Shown piece after piece: positions 1 through 8,113 of a stretch of 48,286 bases of DNA (its first letter is position 1; every line of letters starts with the position of its first letter). The stretch is taken from assembly GCA_028285685.1 (NCBI GenBank), contig JANQOR010000014.1:1-48286 (forward strand), in the 5' to 3' direction. The translations under genes were made by a program, and so were the position numbers. The DNA is from Cyclobacteriaceae bacterium (GTDB lineage Bacteria > Bacteroidota > Bacteroidia > Cytophagales > Cyclobacteriaceae). The notes beneath the pieces were generated by a model. The model was given only the letters and a program-made list of their open reading frames with translations, was not told the origin of the DNA and ran no database searches.

Positions 1-796
1 AAGTCGTGCCTTCACCACTTGGAATTGAGCCTACATCAAAAGCTCCAACAGTCACTTCGTTGGCGGAAATAGTGTACGTACTTGAAACGGGAGCTTGGCT
101 GACTCCCCGGATAACAATTTCAATATCTGAGGCAAGGCCATCAACGGTGTAGTTGTGCAAAAGCTCATCACCACTACTAAGCAATTCACCGTACCAACCT
201 CGACCAGACCCCCCTAGACCAGCGGCGTTCAAAATGTTATTGACATCTTCTTCAAAAACAATATGATCCTCATAAGTATTCACTGAAATTGCAGCGCCTG
301 TTTGGTTGGCTTTTGACTGAATTCGCTTCCCGTCACTGCTTCGAACAGTAATAAAGTAATAAGCCGTGTCAGAGTAGATGTTATTCTCGTATTCGAATCC
401 GGTTTCGCTCCATTCCTCTTTGTCCGGACCCACTCCGTAAAACAGAAGGTTATCCCCTATATCAAAGGATCCGTCCTCTTCACCAGTAACTACAATCGCA
501 TTTTCAAGTAAATCAACAGGTCTTGGATCACTATTCAATTGAGGTAGTATACCCTTTACGCCGTTCCCAAACACAGCGATTTTCCTCGGATTCACAGACC
601 CTACATTCATGCCTAAATTTTCAAGGTCGTCCCGGTTCAATTTGAAAACGCCTGTTTCTGTAACCCCGACCTTATACCAGTTTCCGCCTGACAGCACAGA
701 AGACTGACCGAAAGAGCAACTAATAAGTAAAAAAGTGAAGATGTAGGTTAGCTTTCTCACAATAGTTGAAACGCTATGATCACCACAAAATTTCAT
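1..796 (-). CDS. porU: PorU-like T9SS sortase, N-terminal part (cut by left edge)
   Basis: About 250-265 residues are visible, running off the left edge. After a signal peptide ending near SCSFGQ, the chain reads SSVLSGGNWYKVGVTETGVF, then a FGNGVKGILPQLN stretch and an ENAIVV...GDNLLFYGVGP block. This is the N-terminal beta-sandwich pattern I associate with PorU, the gingipain-family (C25) enzyme that cuts T9SS sorting tails from cargo at the outer membrane and attaches it to the surface. The catalytic domain is outside the window, so the call rests on the N-terminal domain only; another C25-type surface peptidase is possible. Start: an ATG at 796 lies 6 bases after the pssA stop and in its frame; a GTG at 760 would give a neater signal peptide (MRKLTYIFTFLLLISC). 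It is the last visible gene of a minus-strand run with pssA and the metallo-beta-lactamase gene. Confidence 0.65.
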   Translation of the reverse strand, partial: MKFCGDHSVSTIVRKLTYIFTFLLISCSFGQSSVLSGGNWYKVGVTETGVFKLNRDDLENLGMNVGSVNPRKIAVFGNGVKGILPQLNSDPRPVDLLENAIVVTGEEDGSFDIGDNLLFYGVGPDKEEWSETGFEYENNIYSDTAYYFITVRSSDGKRIQSKANQTGAAISVNTYEDHIVFEEDVNNILNAAGLGGSGRGWYGELLSSGDELLHNYTVDGLASDIEIVIRGVSQAPVSSTYTISANEVTVGAFDVGSIPSGEGTT

Positions 797-802
797 TATA
801 AA

Positions 803-1459
803 TCAACCCTGCCTCAATGAAACATTTGATAAAATCGATACAACTATGTAAAATGGAATAAGAAGTGGAACAAATGTCCAGTTCAAGACCAAGAAAAGAG
901 CAACAGATCCCACGATCAAAATCCAGCGCGGCTCGTTTCCATTCCACCCAAAAGACTTGAATTTCAGGGCAATAAGCCGAAGTCTGGAAATCAAAAGCAG
1001 GCAGGACAAGAGAATAATCCCAATGAGCGTCAGCTCGTGAAGTAGTGGGCCCAGGAAGACAAGTGATGTAAGCATAATAGCGTTTGCGGGAGTCGGCAAT
1101 CCCTTGAAACTCTCCGCCTGTGAATCGTCCAGATTAAATTGAGCAAGCCGAATTGCTGAGAAAATGACAATCAATATGGCAAGCCAATTGAACTCTATGC
1201 CATTGTCCAGCAATTTCATCATATAGAATGCGGGTAAAAGTCCAAAGGAAACCAGGTCAGCCAAAGAATCGAGCTCTTTGCCCACTTCCGACTTCACCCT
1301 CAGCATACGGGCTGCAAAGCCATCTAAAAAGTCGAAAATACCTGCTGCAATTACAAAGTAGAAAGCATAGTTATGGTCAATGGTTAGGACATAAAAAATG
1401 CCTGCCGAGCCGATACCAAGATTAAGACTAGTTAAGATGTTTGGAATGTGCTTCTTCAT
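803..1459 (-). CDS. pssA: CDP-diacylglycerol-serine O-phosphatidyltransferase
   Basis: This 218-residue membrane enzyme makes phosphatidylserine from CDP-diacylglycerol and serine, the first step toward phosphatidylethanolamine. The CDP-alcohol phosphatidyltransferase signature is complete: D43-x2-D46-G47-x2-A50-R51-x8-G60-x3-D64-x3-D68. These Asp residues bind the metal and the CDP group. The N-terminal IPNILTSLNLGIG and about seven hydrophobic segments match the PssA subfamily, and length is normal. I chose the ATG at 1459; a TTG codon directly upstream adds one residue. It starts 20 bases after the stop of the metallo-beta-lactamase gene and is followed 6 bases later by the PorU-like gene, so the three are probably one transcript. 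Family assignment is firm; serine as substrate is inferred from overall resemblance. Confidence 0.93.
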   Translation of the reverse strand: MKKHIPNILTSLNLGIGSAGIFYVLTIDHNYAFYFVIAAGIFDFLDGFAARMLRVKSEVGKELDSLADLVSFGLLPAFYMMKLLDNGIEFNWLAILIVIFSAIRLAQFNLDDSQAESFKGLPTPANAIMLTSLVFLGPLLHELTLIGIILLSCLLLISRLRLIALKFKSFGWNGNEPRWILIVGSVALFLVLNWTFVPLLIPFYIVVSILSNVSLRQG

Positions 1460-1479
1460 CAATACCTTCCCAAATTTGG

Positions 1480-2118
1480 TTACCCTTTGACAAAAGGATT
1501 ATTCACTTTTTCATACCCAATTGTTGTCTCAGGTCCATGACCAGGATAGACTGTAACATCTTCAGGGAGCGTATAAACTTTTTCCTGGATGTTTTTAAGG
1601 AGATCGTTGTGATTTCCACCCGGTAGATCAGTTCTACCGATGCTCTCCCTAAATAGAACATCACCGCCAATTATTATTTTTTCCCTTTTTTCATAAAAAA
1701 TCAAATGACCTGGAGAATGGCCAGACACTTCTATCATTGACAGGGTGACTTCATCCAATATAAGATCATTTCCTTCATGCAGAAATTCGTCCACTTCAGA
1801 ATGTCGGTATCCCGTAATTCCCCACTGCGGAGCATAAGCAACAACAGCATTAAAGATCTCAAGCTCATTTTGGGGGATCTTCAATGGACAATTGAATTTT
1901 CTCTTCAAGGTCTCATTTCCCAATACGTGATCAATGTGGCAATGTGTGTTTATGATACACTTCACATTCAACTTCTCGCTCTCAATGTATTCGCATAGTT
2001 CCGCTACCTCGAAATCTTCGTAACATCCCGGATCAAATATGTAGGCGTTGCCTAAGTTCGACGAAAGAACATACGTGTTTTCATAGAATGGATTGAAAAC
2101 GAATGACTTAATCTGCAT
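1480..2118 (-). CDS. MBL-fold hydrolase, glyoxalase II-like
   Basis: This 212-residue single-domain metallo-beta-lactamase-fold protein has the metal motif T-H59-C-H61-I-D63-H64, a later SGHSPGH, a GGDVLF Asp and a C-terminal YPGHGPETT. That order matches small glyoxalase II-like hydrolases of the YcbL type, which hydrolyse thioesters such as S-lactoylglutathione or similar compounds. No extra domain is present. The reading frame stays open to 2199, but that longer form would overlap the divergent FAD gene and has no family resemblance, so I chose the ATG at 2118, which begins MQIKSFVFNPFYENTYVL. The true substrate cannot be read from the sequence. It heads the minus-strand run with pssA and the sortase gene; a TACTTTTG box lies about 32 bases upstream. 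Confidence 0.88.
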   Translation of the reverse strand: MQIKSFVFNPFYENTYVLSSNLGNAYIFDPGCYEDFEVAELCEYIESEKLNVKCIINTHCHIDHVLGNETLKRKFNCPLKIPQNELEIFNAVVAYAPQWGITGYRHSEVDEFLHEGNDLILDEVTLSMIEVSGHSPGHLIFYEKREKIIIGGDVLFRESIGRTDLPGGNHNDLLKNIQEKVYTLPEDVTVYPGHGPETTIGYEKVNNPFVKG

Positions 2119-2150
2119 GTGATTAGTTTTGAAGCCTTTTAATTGTAATG

Positions 2151-2158
2151 CAAAAGTA
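2151..2158 (-). promoter_or_regulatory. Putative -7 box for the MBL gene
   Basis: On the minus strand this reads TACTTTTG, a full match to the Bacteroidota -7 consensus TAnnTTTG, in the 42-base gap between two divergent genes. No good TTG is seen at the expected -33 distance, so only half a promoter is supported. Confidence 0.35.
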
Positions 2159-2160
2159 AA

Positions 2161-3207
2161 GTGGTTCGGAGAAAGGTTGATTTCGTCATAGTAGGGCAAG
2201 GAATAGCAGGGACGTGGCTTGCTTACGAATTGATGAAACGGGAGAAGAAGATCCTGGTGATTAACAACGAGACTGAGAACACTTCCTCTAAGAAGGCTGC
2301 GGGATTATATAACCCGATCACCGGCAAAAAAATGACTAAGACCTGGCTTGCAGATCAAGTCTTTGCGGAGCTTGAAAGCAGCTACAAGCAGTTGGAGATC
2401 TTGCTACGTGCAAAATTTCTTTACCCAAAACCTATCTACAGGCCATTCACTACTATTTCCGAAAAAAACGATTGGACCACTAAAGTTGAAGATCCACGAT
2501 ATCTAGACTTCATTGAAGAATTAAAGTCAGAAACATTAGGGATAGGTTCGATTCAGGATAATCTGGGTGGGATTGTGCTAAAAAAAACAGGCTATGTTGA
2601 TCTATCAGTTTTAATCTCTTCGTTTAGAGATTACCTGATAGATAAGGGACAGTATCTATCTGAAATGTTTGATTACAAAGCATTGGAATTTGTGAGTGAG
2701 AAGACTAGCTATAAAGACATTGAAGCAGACAAAGTGATTTTTTGTGAAGGACCGAGTTTGGCTAATCCATTCTTCAGCAATCTTCCATTCAAGCTTGTTC
2801 GTGGTGAAGTGATGGATGTCGAGTGCGATTTATCTCATAACTATATATTTAACCGTGGTGTCTTCATGATTCCGAAAAATGGTTACCATACTGTGGGTTC
2901 TACCTACGACCATAATAATCTGTCTTTCGAGCCACAATCTGAGGGAATAACCAAACTAAAGGAACGACTTAGCAAGCTTTTTGCTGGTTCATACCGTATA
3001 AAGCAAATGAGAGCAGGTATCAGACCTGCGACTTTCGATCGAAAACCATTTATTGGGCTGCACCCAAAAAGAGAAACATTAGGTATCTTTAATGGGTTTG
3101 GTACAAAAGGTGTTTCTTTGACACCTTTTTTTGCCTCCAATTTTGTGGATTTTCTCGAGGGGAAAACGATGATTGAAACTGAAGCAGATGTTCAAAGGGT
3201 TTATTAA
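2161..3207 (+). CDS. FAD-dependent oxidoreductase, DAO family
   Basis: This 348-residue protein begins with a Rossmann dinucleotide-binding motif, DFVIVGQGIAGTWLAYEL, and has a second FAD contact region near its end (GIRPATFDRKPFIG and FNGFGTKGVSLTPF). This is the D-amino-acid-oxidase/MnmC-C type fold; the family oxidises amine or amino-acid-like substrates. No signal peptide, so cytoplasmic. The only workable start is the GTG at 2161: a stop lies 15 bases upstream and the Rossmann motif begins within ten residues. Its last 20 bases overlap the start of the large envelope protein gene, which suggests translational coupling. The substrate is not evident. A role like the FAD half of MnmC in tRNA modification is possible but I see no methyltransferase partner here. 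Confidence 0.85.
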   Translation: MVRRKVDFVIVGQGIAGTWLAYELMKREKKILVINNETENTSSKKAAGLYNPITGKKMTKTWLADQVFAELESSYKQLEILLRAKFLYPKPIYRPFTTISEKNDWTTKVEDPRYLDFIEELKSETLGIGSIQDNLGGIVLKKTGYVDLSVLISSFRDYLIDKGQYLSEMFDYKALEFVSEKTSYKDIEADKVIFCEGPSLANPFFSNLPFKLVRGEVMDVECDLSHNYIFNRGVFMIPKNGYHTVGSTYDHNNLSFEPQSEGITKLKERLSKLFAGSYRIKQMRAGIRPATFDRKPFIGLHPKRETLGIFNGFGTKGVSLTPFFASNFVDFLEGKTMIETEADVQRVY

Positions 3208-6200
3208 AATAGTAGTACTGATCCTGTTTTCTAATGTTGTGCTAGCCCAACATTACACCACACCATTTGGTCAAAATAGGATCCAGTATAAAAATCTCGA
3301 CTGGTACTATTACAGTACCAATAATTTTGATGTTTACTACTATCCCGGAGGACACGAATATGCGCTGGAAGCCATTGATTTTCTCGAGGAGGAATTCGTC
3401 AATCTCACCGATAAGCTAGGCTATGCTCCATATAACAAAACGAAAATTCTGATTTACAATTCGATCCACGATCTACAACAAAGTAATATCGGTATTGATG
3501 GAGCGGTCTACACCATTGGGGGAAGAACTGATTTTGTTAAACTTCAGGTGGAAGTTGCCTACCCGGGCAAAGCCTCTCAATTCAGACAAGATCTGTTTTT
3601 AAAGCTAACAAGCACACTTATCAATGATATGATGTACGGAGGCAGCCTGGCCGAGATCTTTCAGAATAGTTACCTGCTGACACTACCTGACTGGTTTATT
3701 GATGGTGCAGCACGTTACATGGCTTACGGCTGGACAAAAGAAATGGATGATTACCTGCGAGACTACATGAGCCGCAAGAAAATCAGGAAATTGAAACGAA
3801 TTGATAAGGAGTCAGCAGGAATCATTGGTCAAAGTATCTGGAACTACATCGCCGTTAAATATGGTGAAAGTAACATTTCCAACATTCTGAACCTTACACG
3901 AATCATCCGCAAGGAGGAAAATAGCATTGCAAATACACTCGGTCTCTCCTTTAAGTCATTTATGGACAATTGGCAGAACTACTACTTACTTCAAAGGGAA
4001 GAGGTAGCCGAGGGATATTCGGTCCCATCAGAAGAGGATATTATCAACAAGATAAAGGGAAACAAAGACCTGATCACAACTTCTATCCGGTTCAATAATG
4101 ATGCCGACAAGGTTGCATATGCAACACTCAAATCAGGCAAATACCAGGTTTTCGTACAGGATGTTGAAACTGGTAACATAAAAAAAATAACCGAGGGTGG
4201 ATACAAAATAAATGGACAAGATGTTGATAAAGCCCTTCCGCTTCTGGATTGGCAAGATGAATTTACGCTTGGCGTAATTCTATTCAAGAGGGGGTTTCTG
4301 TATCTAAATACTTTTAATATCGAAACTGGGAAGAAATTCCAAAAACCACTTAACAGATTTCGTCAAATCGAAAGTTTTTCATTTAATGATAATGGAAAAC
4401 TCGCCATTATCTCAGGAGATATAGATGGTCAAAATGACCTGTTCCTAATTAGTATGAGAAGAAACGCGCTAAGGAGGATAACCAGGGACGTTTATGATGA
4501 TCTTGATCCGACCTTCGTTCCAGGCACAGCTGCTTTCGTCTTCAGCTCGAATAGGACTAATGATTCTGTAAACGTTGCAAATGTTCCTTTCGAATCGTTG
4601 AACAATAACTTCAATTTGTTCATCTACGATTTGGACACAACAACCAACGAGTTTTATAGGCTTACAAACACCTACAGCGAGGACAGGCTACCTTATGTTA
4701 AGAATCAATACGAAATCTACTACTTGAGTGATCAAAGAGGAATTTCAAATCTATTCAGATACAGCTTTCTTGATTCCACTGCTATCCAAGTCACCTCCTT
4801 CGACAAGAGTATTGTCAGTTATGATCTTCATTTCGACCCTGATCGGTTGACATACATCATGCTTGACAAGGGTCGTGAAAAGGTATTTCTCGACAATACT
4901 GTCGATCTATACAGTAACAATTTCACCCCTGAAACACCAAGAAAGCGAAGAGAAAATGCTATGATGGTTGTATCCAGAGTGTTGGCAAAACAAAATGCTG
5001 AAGTAGAGGAGGTCGAGGAAGTTGTGGAGGAACCAATTACTGTCGATCTCAACGTAGACAATTTCACTTTCCAGGATGAGGAGGATGAGGAACTTGAAGA
5101 AAATCCCGAATGGATTGATACGGATAACTATGAATTTGAGGACGAATCTCAAACCGACTTTCAACCCGAATCCTTCTTTACGAAGTACAGCAATTTCCAA
5201 AGAGAGGCTGAGAGAATCGGGCCCATCCCTTACATTCCAAGATTCACATTCAACAATGTAATCACTTCCTTCCTCTGGGATCCCTATCGAAATTTCATGG
5301 CCTTCACAGAGGTCGAGATCAATGATGTTCTCGAGAACTACAAAATTAAAGGTGGGGCTTTGCTCAAGACAAGTCTCAACCAGGGCGACATTTTTGCTGA
5401 ATTCCACTACCTCAAATACTGGATGGACTTCAAGTTTAGGATTGATAGAAAAAGCTATCTTATCGAAGGCAACGCTGGTGATGAGGAAGTACGACTCAAA
5501 TACAAACTGAACCGAGTGAAGTTGACTGGATCAGTACCAATCACACATACGTTTCGCGCCGAGATTTCTCCATTCTTTACGACCACTACCTTCAATAACT
5601 TAAACTATCAGGTAGTGAAAGGTGAATTGCCTGAGGGGTATGCCCCCAATAGCGAACACAACTACATCGGAGGAACCACATCCTTGATATTCGATAATAC
5701 AATAGAAAAGGAGTTCAATCAATACCAGGGGACACGTGCTTTGCTCGAGTTCACTACGCATTTTCATGCCTCGGATGGAAATCGAAACTTTAGCAATCTT
5801 AGATTTGACTTTAGGCACTATCAAACATTACACCGTCAGATCATTTGGGCGAATCGAGTTCTTTATGGTAAGCACATGGGACCCGCAGCTAAAGTGTACA
5901 TGTTAGGTGGAATGGATAATTGGCTTTTTGCGCAAAGTGACTCACAAGGCCAAAATGACCCTCTGGTGATTGATAATCAGAGAGACAACTCTGATCTATT
6001 TTTCAATGAGTTCGCCACCAATCTACGGGGTCTGGACTATAACGAGGCTTTTGGAACAGATGCGTTAGTCATCAATTCTGAGATTCGCCTGCCATTCTTC
6101 CAATATTTAAGTAACGCGCCTATCAAATCTAATTTTCTTCGAAATTTCCAGGTCATTGCGTTTGCTGATATAGGGTCCGTCTGGACAGGACAACCTCCAT

Positions 6201-6415
6201 TTAGTAGTGGACGATCGATAACGCAGGTATTTGGAGAGGATAACGCGTTTCAGGCAGAAATTGTGAAGTTTCAGAACCCATGGTTAGGTGGATTTGGATG
6301 GGGATTGAGAACCGTACTACTTGGCTATTATATAAAATTTGATGCGGCCCGACCCTACATAGATGGGAACGTTGGGAACTATCGATACTACTTCACGCTA
6401 GGTCTCGACTTCTAG
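3188..6415 (+). CDS. Envelope protein: degenerate peptidase, TolB-like propeller and Omp85-like barrel
   Basis: This 1,075-residue exported protein has three parts. After a signal peptide (MFKGFIKIVVLILFSNVVLA) comes a gluzincin-like domain, about residues 25-280. It keeps the downstream LPDWFIDGAARYM motif (residues 167-177) but where HExxH is expected it has S142-T-L-I-N146, so it is probably not a peptidase. Residues 290-600 contain PD40/TolB-like propeller repeats (for example SGDIDGQNDLFLIS and SDQRGISNLFRYS). A strongly acidic linker spans about 605-660. The last 400 residues look like a surface-antigen/Omp85 barrel, with LRGLDYNEAFGTDALVINSE, AFADIGSVW and a final YYFTLGLDF. I infer an outer-membrane protein with a large periplasmic part. 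A TTG at 3173 is an alternative start; the ATG at 3188 gives the better signal peptide. It overlaps the FAD gene by 20 bases; yicC follows 21 bases later. Confidence 0.8.
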   Translation: MFKGFIKIVVLILFSNVVLAQHYTTPFGQNRIQYKNLDWYYYSTNNFDVYYYPGGHEYALEAIDFLEEEFVNLTDKLGYAPYNKTKILIYNSIHDLQQSNIGIDGAVYTIGGRTDFVKLQVEVAYPGKASQFRQDLFLKLTSTLINDMMYGGSLAEIFQNSYLLTLPDWFIDGAARYMAYGWTKEMDDYLRDYMSRKKIRKLKRIDKESAGIIGQSIWNYIAVKYGESNISNILNLTRIIRKEENSIANTLGLSFKSFMDNWQNYYLLQREEVAEGYSVPSEEDIINKIKGNKDLITTSIRFNNDADKVAYATLKSGKYQVFVQDVETGNIKKITEGGYKINGQDVDKALPLLDWQDEFTLGVILFKRGFLYLNTFNIETGKKFQKPLNRFRQIESFSFNDNGKLAIISGDIDGQNDLFLISMRRNALRRITRDVYDDLDPTFVPGTAAFVFSSNRTNDSVNVANVPFESLNNNFNLFIYDLDTTTNEFYRLTNTYSEDRLPYVKNQYEIYYLSDQRGISNLFRYSFLDSTAIQVTSFDKSIVSYDLHFDPDRLTYIMLDKGREKVFLDNTVDLYSNNFTPETPRKRRENAMMVVSRVLAKQNAEVEEVEEVVEEPITVDLNVDNFTFQDEEDEELEENPEWIDTDNYEFEDESQTDFQPESFFTKYSNFQREAERIGPIPYIPRFTFNNVITSFLWDPYRNFMAFTEVEINDVLENYKIKGGALLKTSLNQGDIFAEFHYLKYWMDFKFRIDRKSYLIEGNAGDEEVRLKYKLNRVKLTGSVPITHTFRAEISPFFTTTTFNNLNYQVVKGELPEGYAPNSEHNYIGGTTSLIFDNTIEKEFNQYQGTRALLEFTTHFHASDGNRNFSNLRFDFRHYQTLHRQIIWANRVLYGKHMGPAAKVYMLGGMDNWLFAQSDSQGQNDPLVIDNQRDNSDLFFNEFATNLRGLDYNEAFGTDALVINSEIRLPFFQYLSNAPIKSNFLRNFQVIAFADIGSVWTGQPPFSSGRSITQVFGEDNAFQAEIVKFQNPWLGGFGWGLRTVLLGYYIKFDAARPYIDGNVGNYRYYFTLGLDF

Positions 6416-6424
6416 CGTTCCCCT

Positions 6425-6432
6425 TAAATTTG
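6425..6432 (+). promoter_or_regulatory. Putative -7 box just before yicC
   Basis: TAAATTTG matches the TAnnTTTG consensus and ends only 4 bases before the yicC ATG. If used, the transcript would be leaderless or nearly so. No -33 TTG stands out, and yicC may equally be read from the upstream genes. Confidence 0.3.
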
Positions 6433-6436
6433 CAAA

Positions 6437-7312
6437 ATGCAACATTCCATGACAGGGTATGGCCGTGATGAGCGCACCTACCAGAAATATCAGATAAAGA
6501 CGGAGATAAAATCGCTCAATAGCAAATTCCTGGATCTGACTCCCAGGTACGGAAAAGAATTTTCGACCAAGGAAATAGAAATTCGAAACCTGATTTCTGA
6601 TAAACTCAAAAGGGGCAAAATTATGCTTGTGATCGAATTGGAGATCACAGATACCGAAGAATCAAATGTTCAGGTCGACGATGGTTTGTTCAAGGCTTAT
6701 TTCAAAAAATTCCGATCGCTCGCCAAGGATGTCGGATATGAAGAAGATGGAATCTTTGAAATGGCACTACAGGCACCAGATGTTGTAAAGCAACAGGAGC
6801 TAAGTGCGGAGGACATCCCTTGGGACCAGGTCTTCGATAGTGTGAAAAGTTCAGCTGATCAGTGCATCAAGTTTAGAAGTGAAGAAGGTTCTGCTCTCGA
6901 AAAAAAATTGCAAGACTATGCTTCGAACATTGCAAATAGTTTGAAGGATATTGAGTCAGCAGACGAAAGTAGAAGCGAGAATGTCCGCGCCAGACTGCAA
7001 AAAAATCTGGATGATATCAGGGAAAAAGTTCAGGTCGATGAAAACAGGTTTGAGCAAGAACTCATCTACTATCTTGAGAAATTAGATATCACAGAGGAAA
7101 AAGTAAGGCTGAATCAACACCTTAATTACTTCAGTGAAGTAATGGCAACAGAGGATCAGGCGGGAAAAAAATTGGGATTTATTGCTCAGGAAATGGGAAG
7201 GGAAATCAACACCATTGGATCAAAGGCTAACGACGCGGATGTCCAGAGAATGGTGGTGGTAATGAAAGATGATCTGGAAAAAATAAAAGAACAGGTACTC
7301 AATATCTTGTAG
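6437..7312 (+). CDS. yicC: YicC/YloC family endoribonuclease
   Basis: This 291-residue cytoplasmic protein starts with the family hallmark SMTGYGR and ends with the conserved C-terminal block EEKVRLNQHLNYFSEVM, GKKLGFIAQEMGREINTIGS and DVQRMVVVMKDDLEKIKEQ. Members of this family are known as RNA-cleaving enzymes linked to RNA turnover in stationary phase. Length is normal and both halves are intact. The central part is helical and highly charged. It lies 21 bases after the large envelope protein gene. The gene end faces the DUF2911 gene, with a stem-loop between them. Identification is firm from both terminal motifs. Confidence 0.95.
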   Translation: MQHSMTGYGRDERTYQKYQIKTEIKSLNSKFLDLTPRYGKEFSTKEIEIRNLISDKLKRGKIMLVIELEITDTEESNVQVDDGLFKAYFKKFRSLAKDVGYEEDGIFEMALQAPDVVKQQELSAEDIPWDQVFDSVKSSADQCIKFRSEEGSALEKKLQDYASNIANSLKDIESADESRSENVRARLQKNLDDIREKVQVDENRFEQELIYYLEKLDITEEKVRLNQHLNYFSEVMATEDQAGKKLGFIAQEMGREINTIGSKANDADVQRMVVVMKDDLEKIKEQVLNIL

Positions 7313-7328
7313 TTGCTTTTAGCTATCA

Positions 7329-7361
7329 GCTGTTGATTCAATTGGTATCTAAATCAACAGC
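7329..7361. terminator. Stem-loop between convergent genes
   Basis: GCTGTTGATT and its exact complement AATCAACAGC form a 10-base-pair stem with a 13-base loop in the gap between yicC and the DUF2911 gene. There is no clear U-run on either side, so it is a weak two-way terminator candidate. Confidence 0.4.
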
Positions 7362-7381
7362 CAATCGCCAAAAACAAAATC

Positions 7382-7900
7382 TTATTTCACGCCAAAAGAG
7401 ACTTTTGTCTCATCCCATGCCATCACAACGTTCCCCCCGTCTTCGATACTTATATCAAATACTTCAACTACGCCATCTGTCTTTTCTGGCTTGACAGTAA
7501 CTCGAAGAACATCATCTTTCTCTTTGTAAGAAAATGCTCCCCACTTGTCTGAAACGCTATTAAAGATTATCACCCACTCATCTTTACCTGGGATGGTGAA
7601 TAATCCATATCGTCCTGCTGCTAGTTTCTTCCCTTCAACTTTGACATCACCGGAAAATTCAATCCATGAGGACTCATTTGCTCCGGTTCGCCACACTTTT
7701 CCATAAGGCTCCAGTTCCCCAAAAATTACTCTGCCCCTTTTGGAAGGTTTGCTGTAGTTAACGGTAATGGTCGTCCCATTGACCTCTTTTGTCACCTCAG
7801 CCGGGGGGCTAGGTCGCTTACTTTTGTCTTGCTGTGCTTGCACCGCAAAAACCACAAGTAAACTCATAAATAAAGTGGTTAGCGTTCTCATTGCTTTCAT
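7382..7900 (-). CDS. DUF2911 family exported protein
   Basis: This 172-residue protein has a signal peptide (MKAMRTLTTLFMSLLVVFA, then VQAQ) and a single DUF2911 domain. The recognisable blocks are SPPAEVTKEVNGTTITVNYS, KRGRVIFGELEPYGKVWRTG, a GANESSWIEF stretch, AAGRYGLFTIPGKDEWVIIF and a WGAFSYKEKDDVLRV segment. The family is common in Bacteroidota; its function is unknown and the fold is expected to be all-beta. I chose the ATG at 7900; an ATG at 7891 would also fit, and the frame extends to a GTG at 7933 with no signal-like sequence. The gene stands alone. A 12-codon reading frame (7943-7905) sits just upstream. Confidence 0.85.
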   Translation of the reverse strand: MKAMRTLTTLFMSLLVVFAVQAQQDKSKRPSPPAEVTKEVNGTTITVNYSKPSKRGRVIFGELEPYGKVWRTGANESSWIEFSGDVKVEGKKLAAGRYGLFTIPGKDEWVIIFNSVSDKWGAFSYKEKDDVLRVTVKPEKTDGVVEVFDISIEDGGNVVMAWDETKVSFGVK

Positions 7901-8008
7901 ACGTTTAAGTTTTTTGTTCGAACTCAATTGCACGCAATTTCATAGCTTTTGTTCCTGTGATTAGTACTTTTTTCCGTTCAAATTGGTTCAAAGTTCCAAT
8001 TACGACTT

Positions 8009-8113
8009 TTGATCATTTCACGCGTCATAAAGGCGGTCCTGGTAGAATACCCAAGACTTGAGCAAGAAGAATACAATAAATCATTAACTTTTCTGAAAAA
8101 TAACCTGACATGA
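8009..8113 (+). other. Possible short leader frame before the lipoprotein gene
   Basis: From a TTG at 8009 a 34-codon frame runs to a TGA that overlaps the ATG at 8110. It contains AVLVEYPRLEQEEYNKSLTF, protein-like in composition. The frame is open upstream to 7961 without an ATG. It could be a small coupled peptide, the remnant of a lost gene, or chance. Confidence 0.2.

Noticed and set aside
2119-2199. N-terminal extension of the MBL hydrolase
   Set aside because: It would overlap the divergent FAD gene, and the family fold starts at the ATG at 2118.
3173-3187. Upstream TTG start for the large envelope protein
   Set aside because: It adds five residues before a good signal peptide and deepens the overlap with the FAD gene; the ATG at 3188 is better.
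4907-5407. 166-codon minus-strand frame inside the envelope protein gene
   Set aside because: It is a shadow of the acidic linker and nearby coding sequence on the other strand, with no domain or signal.
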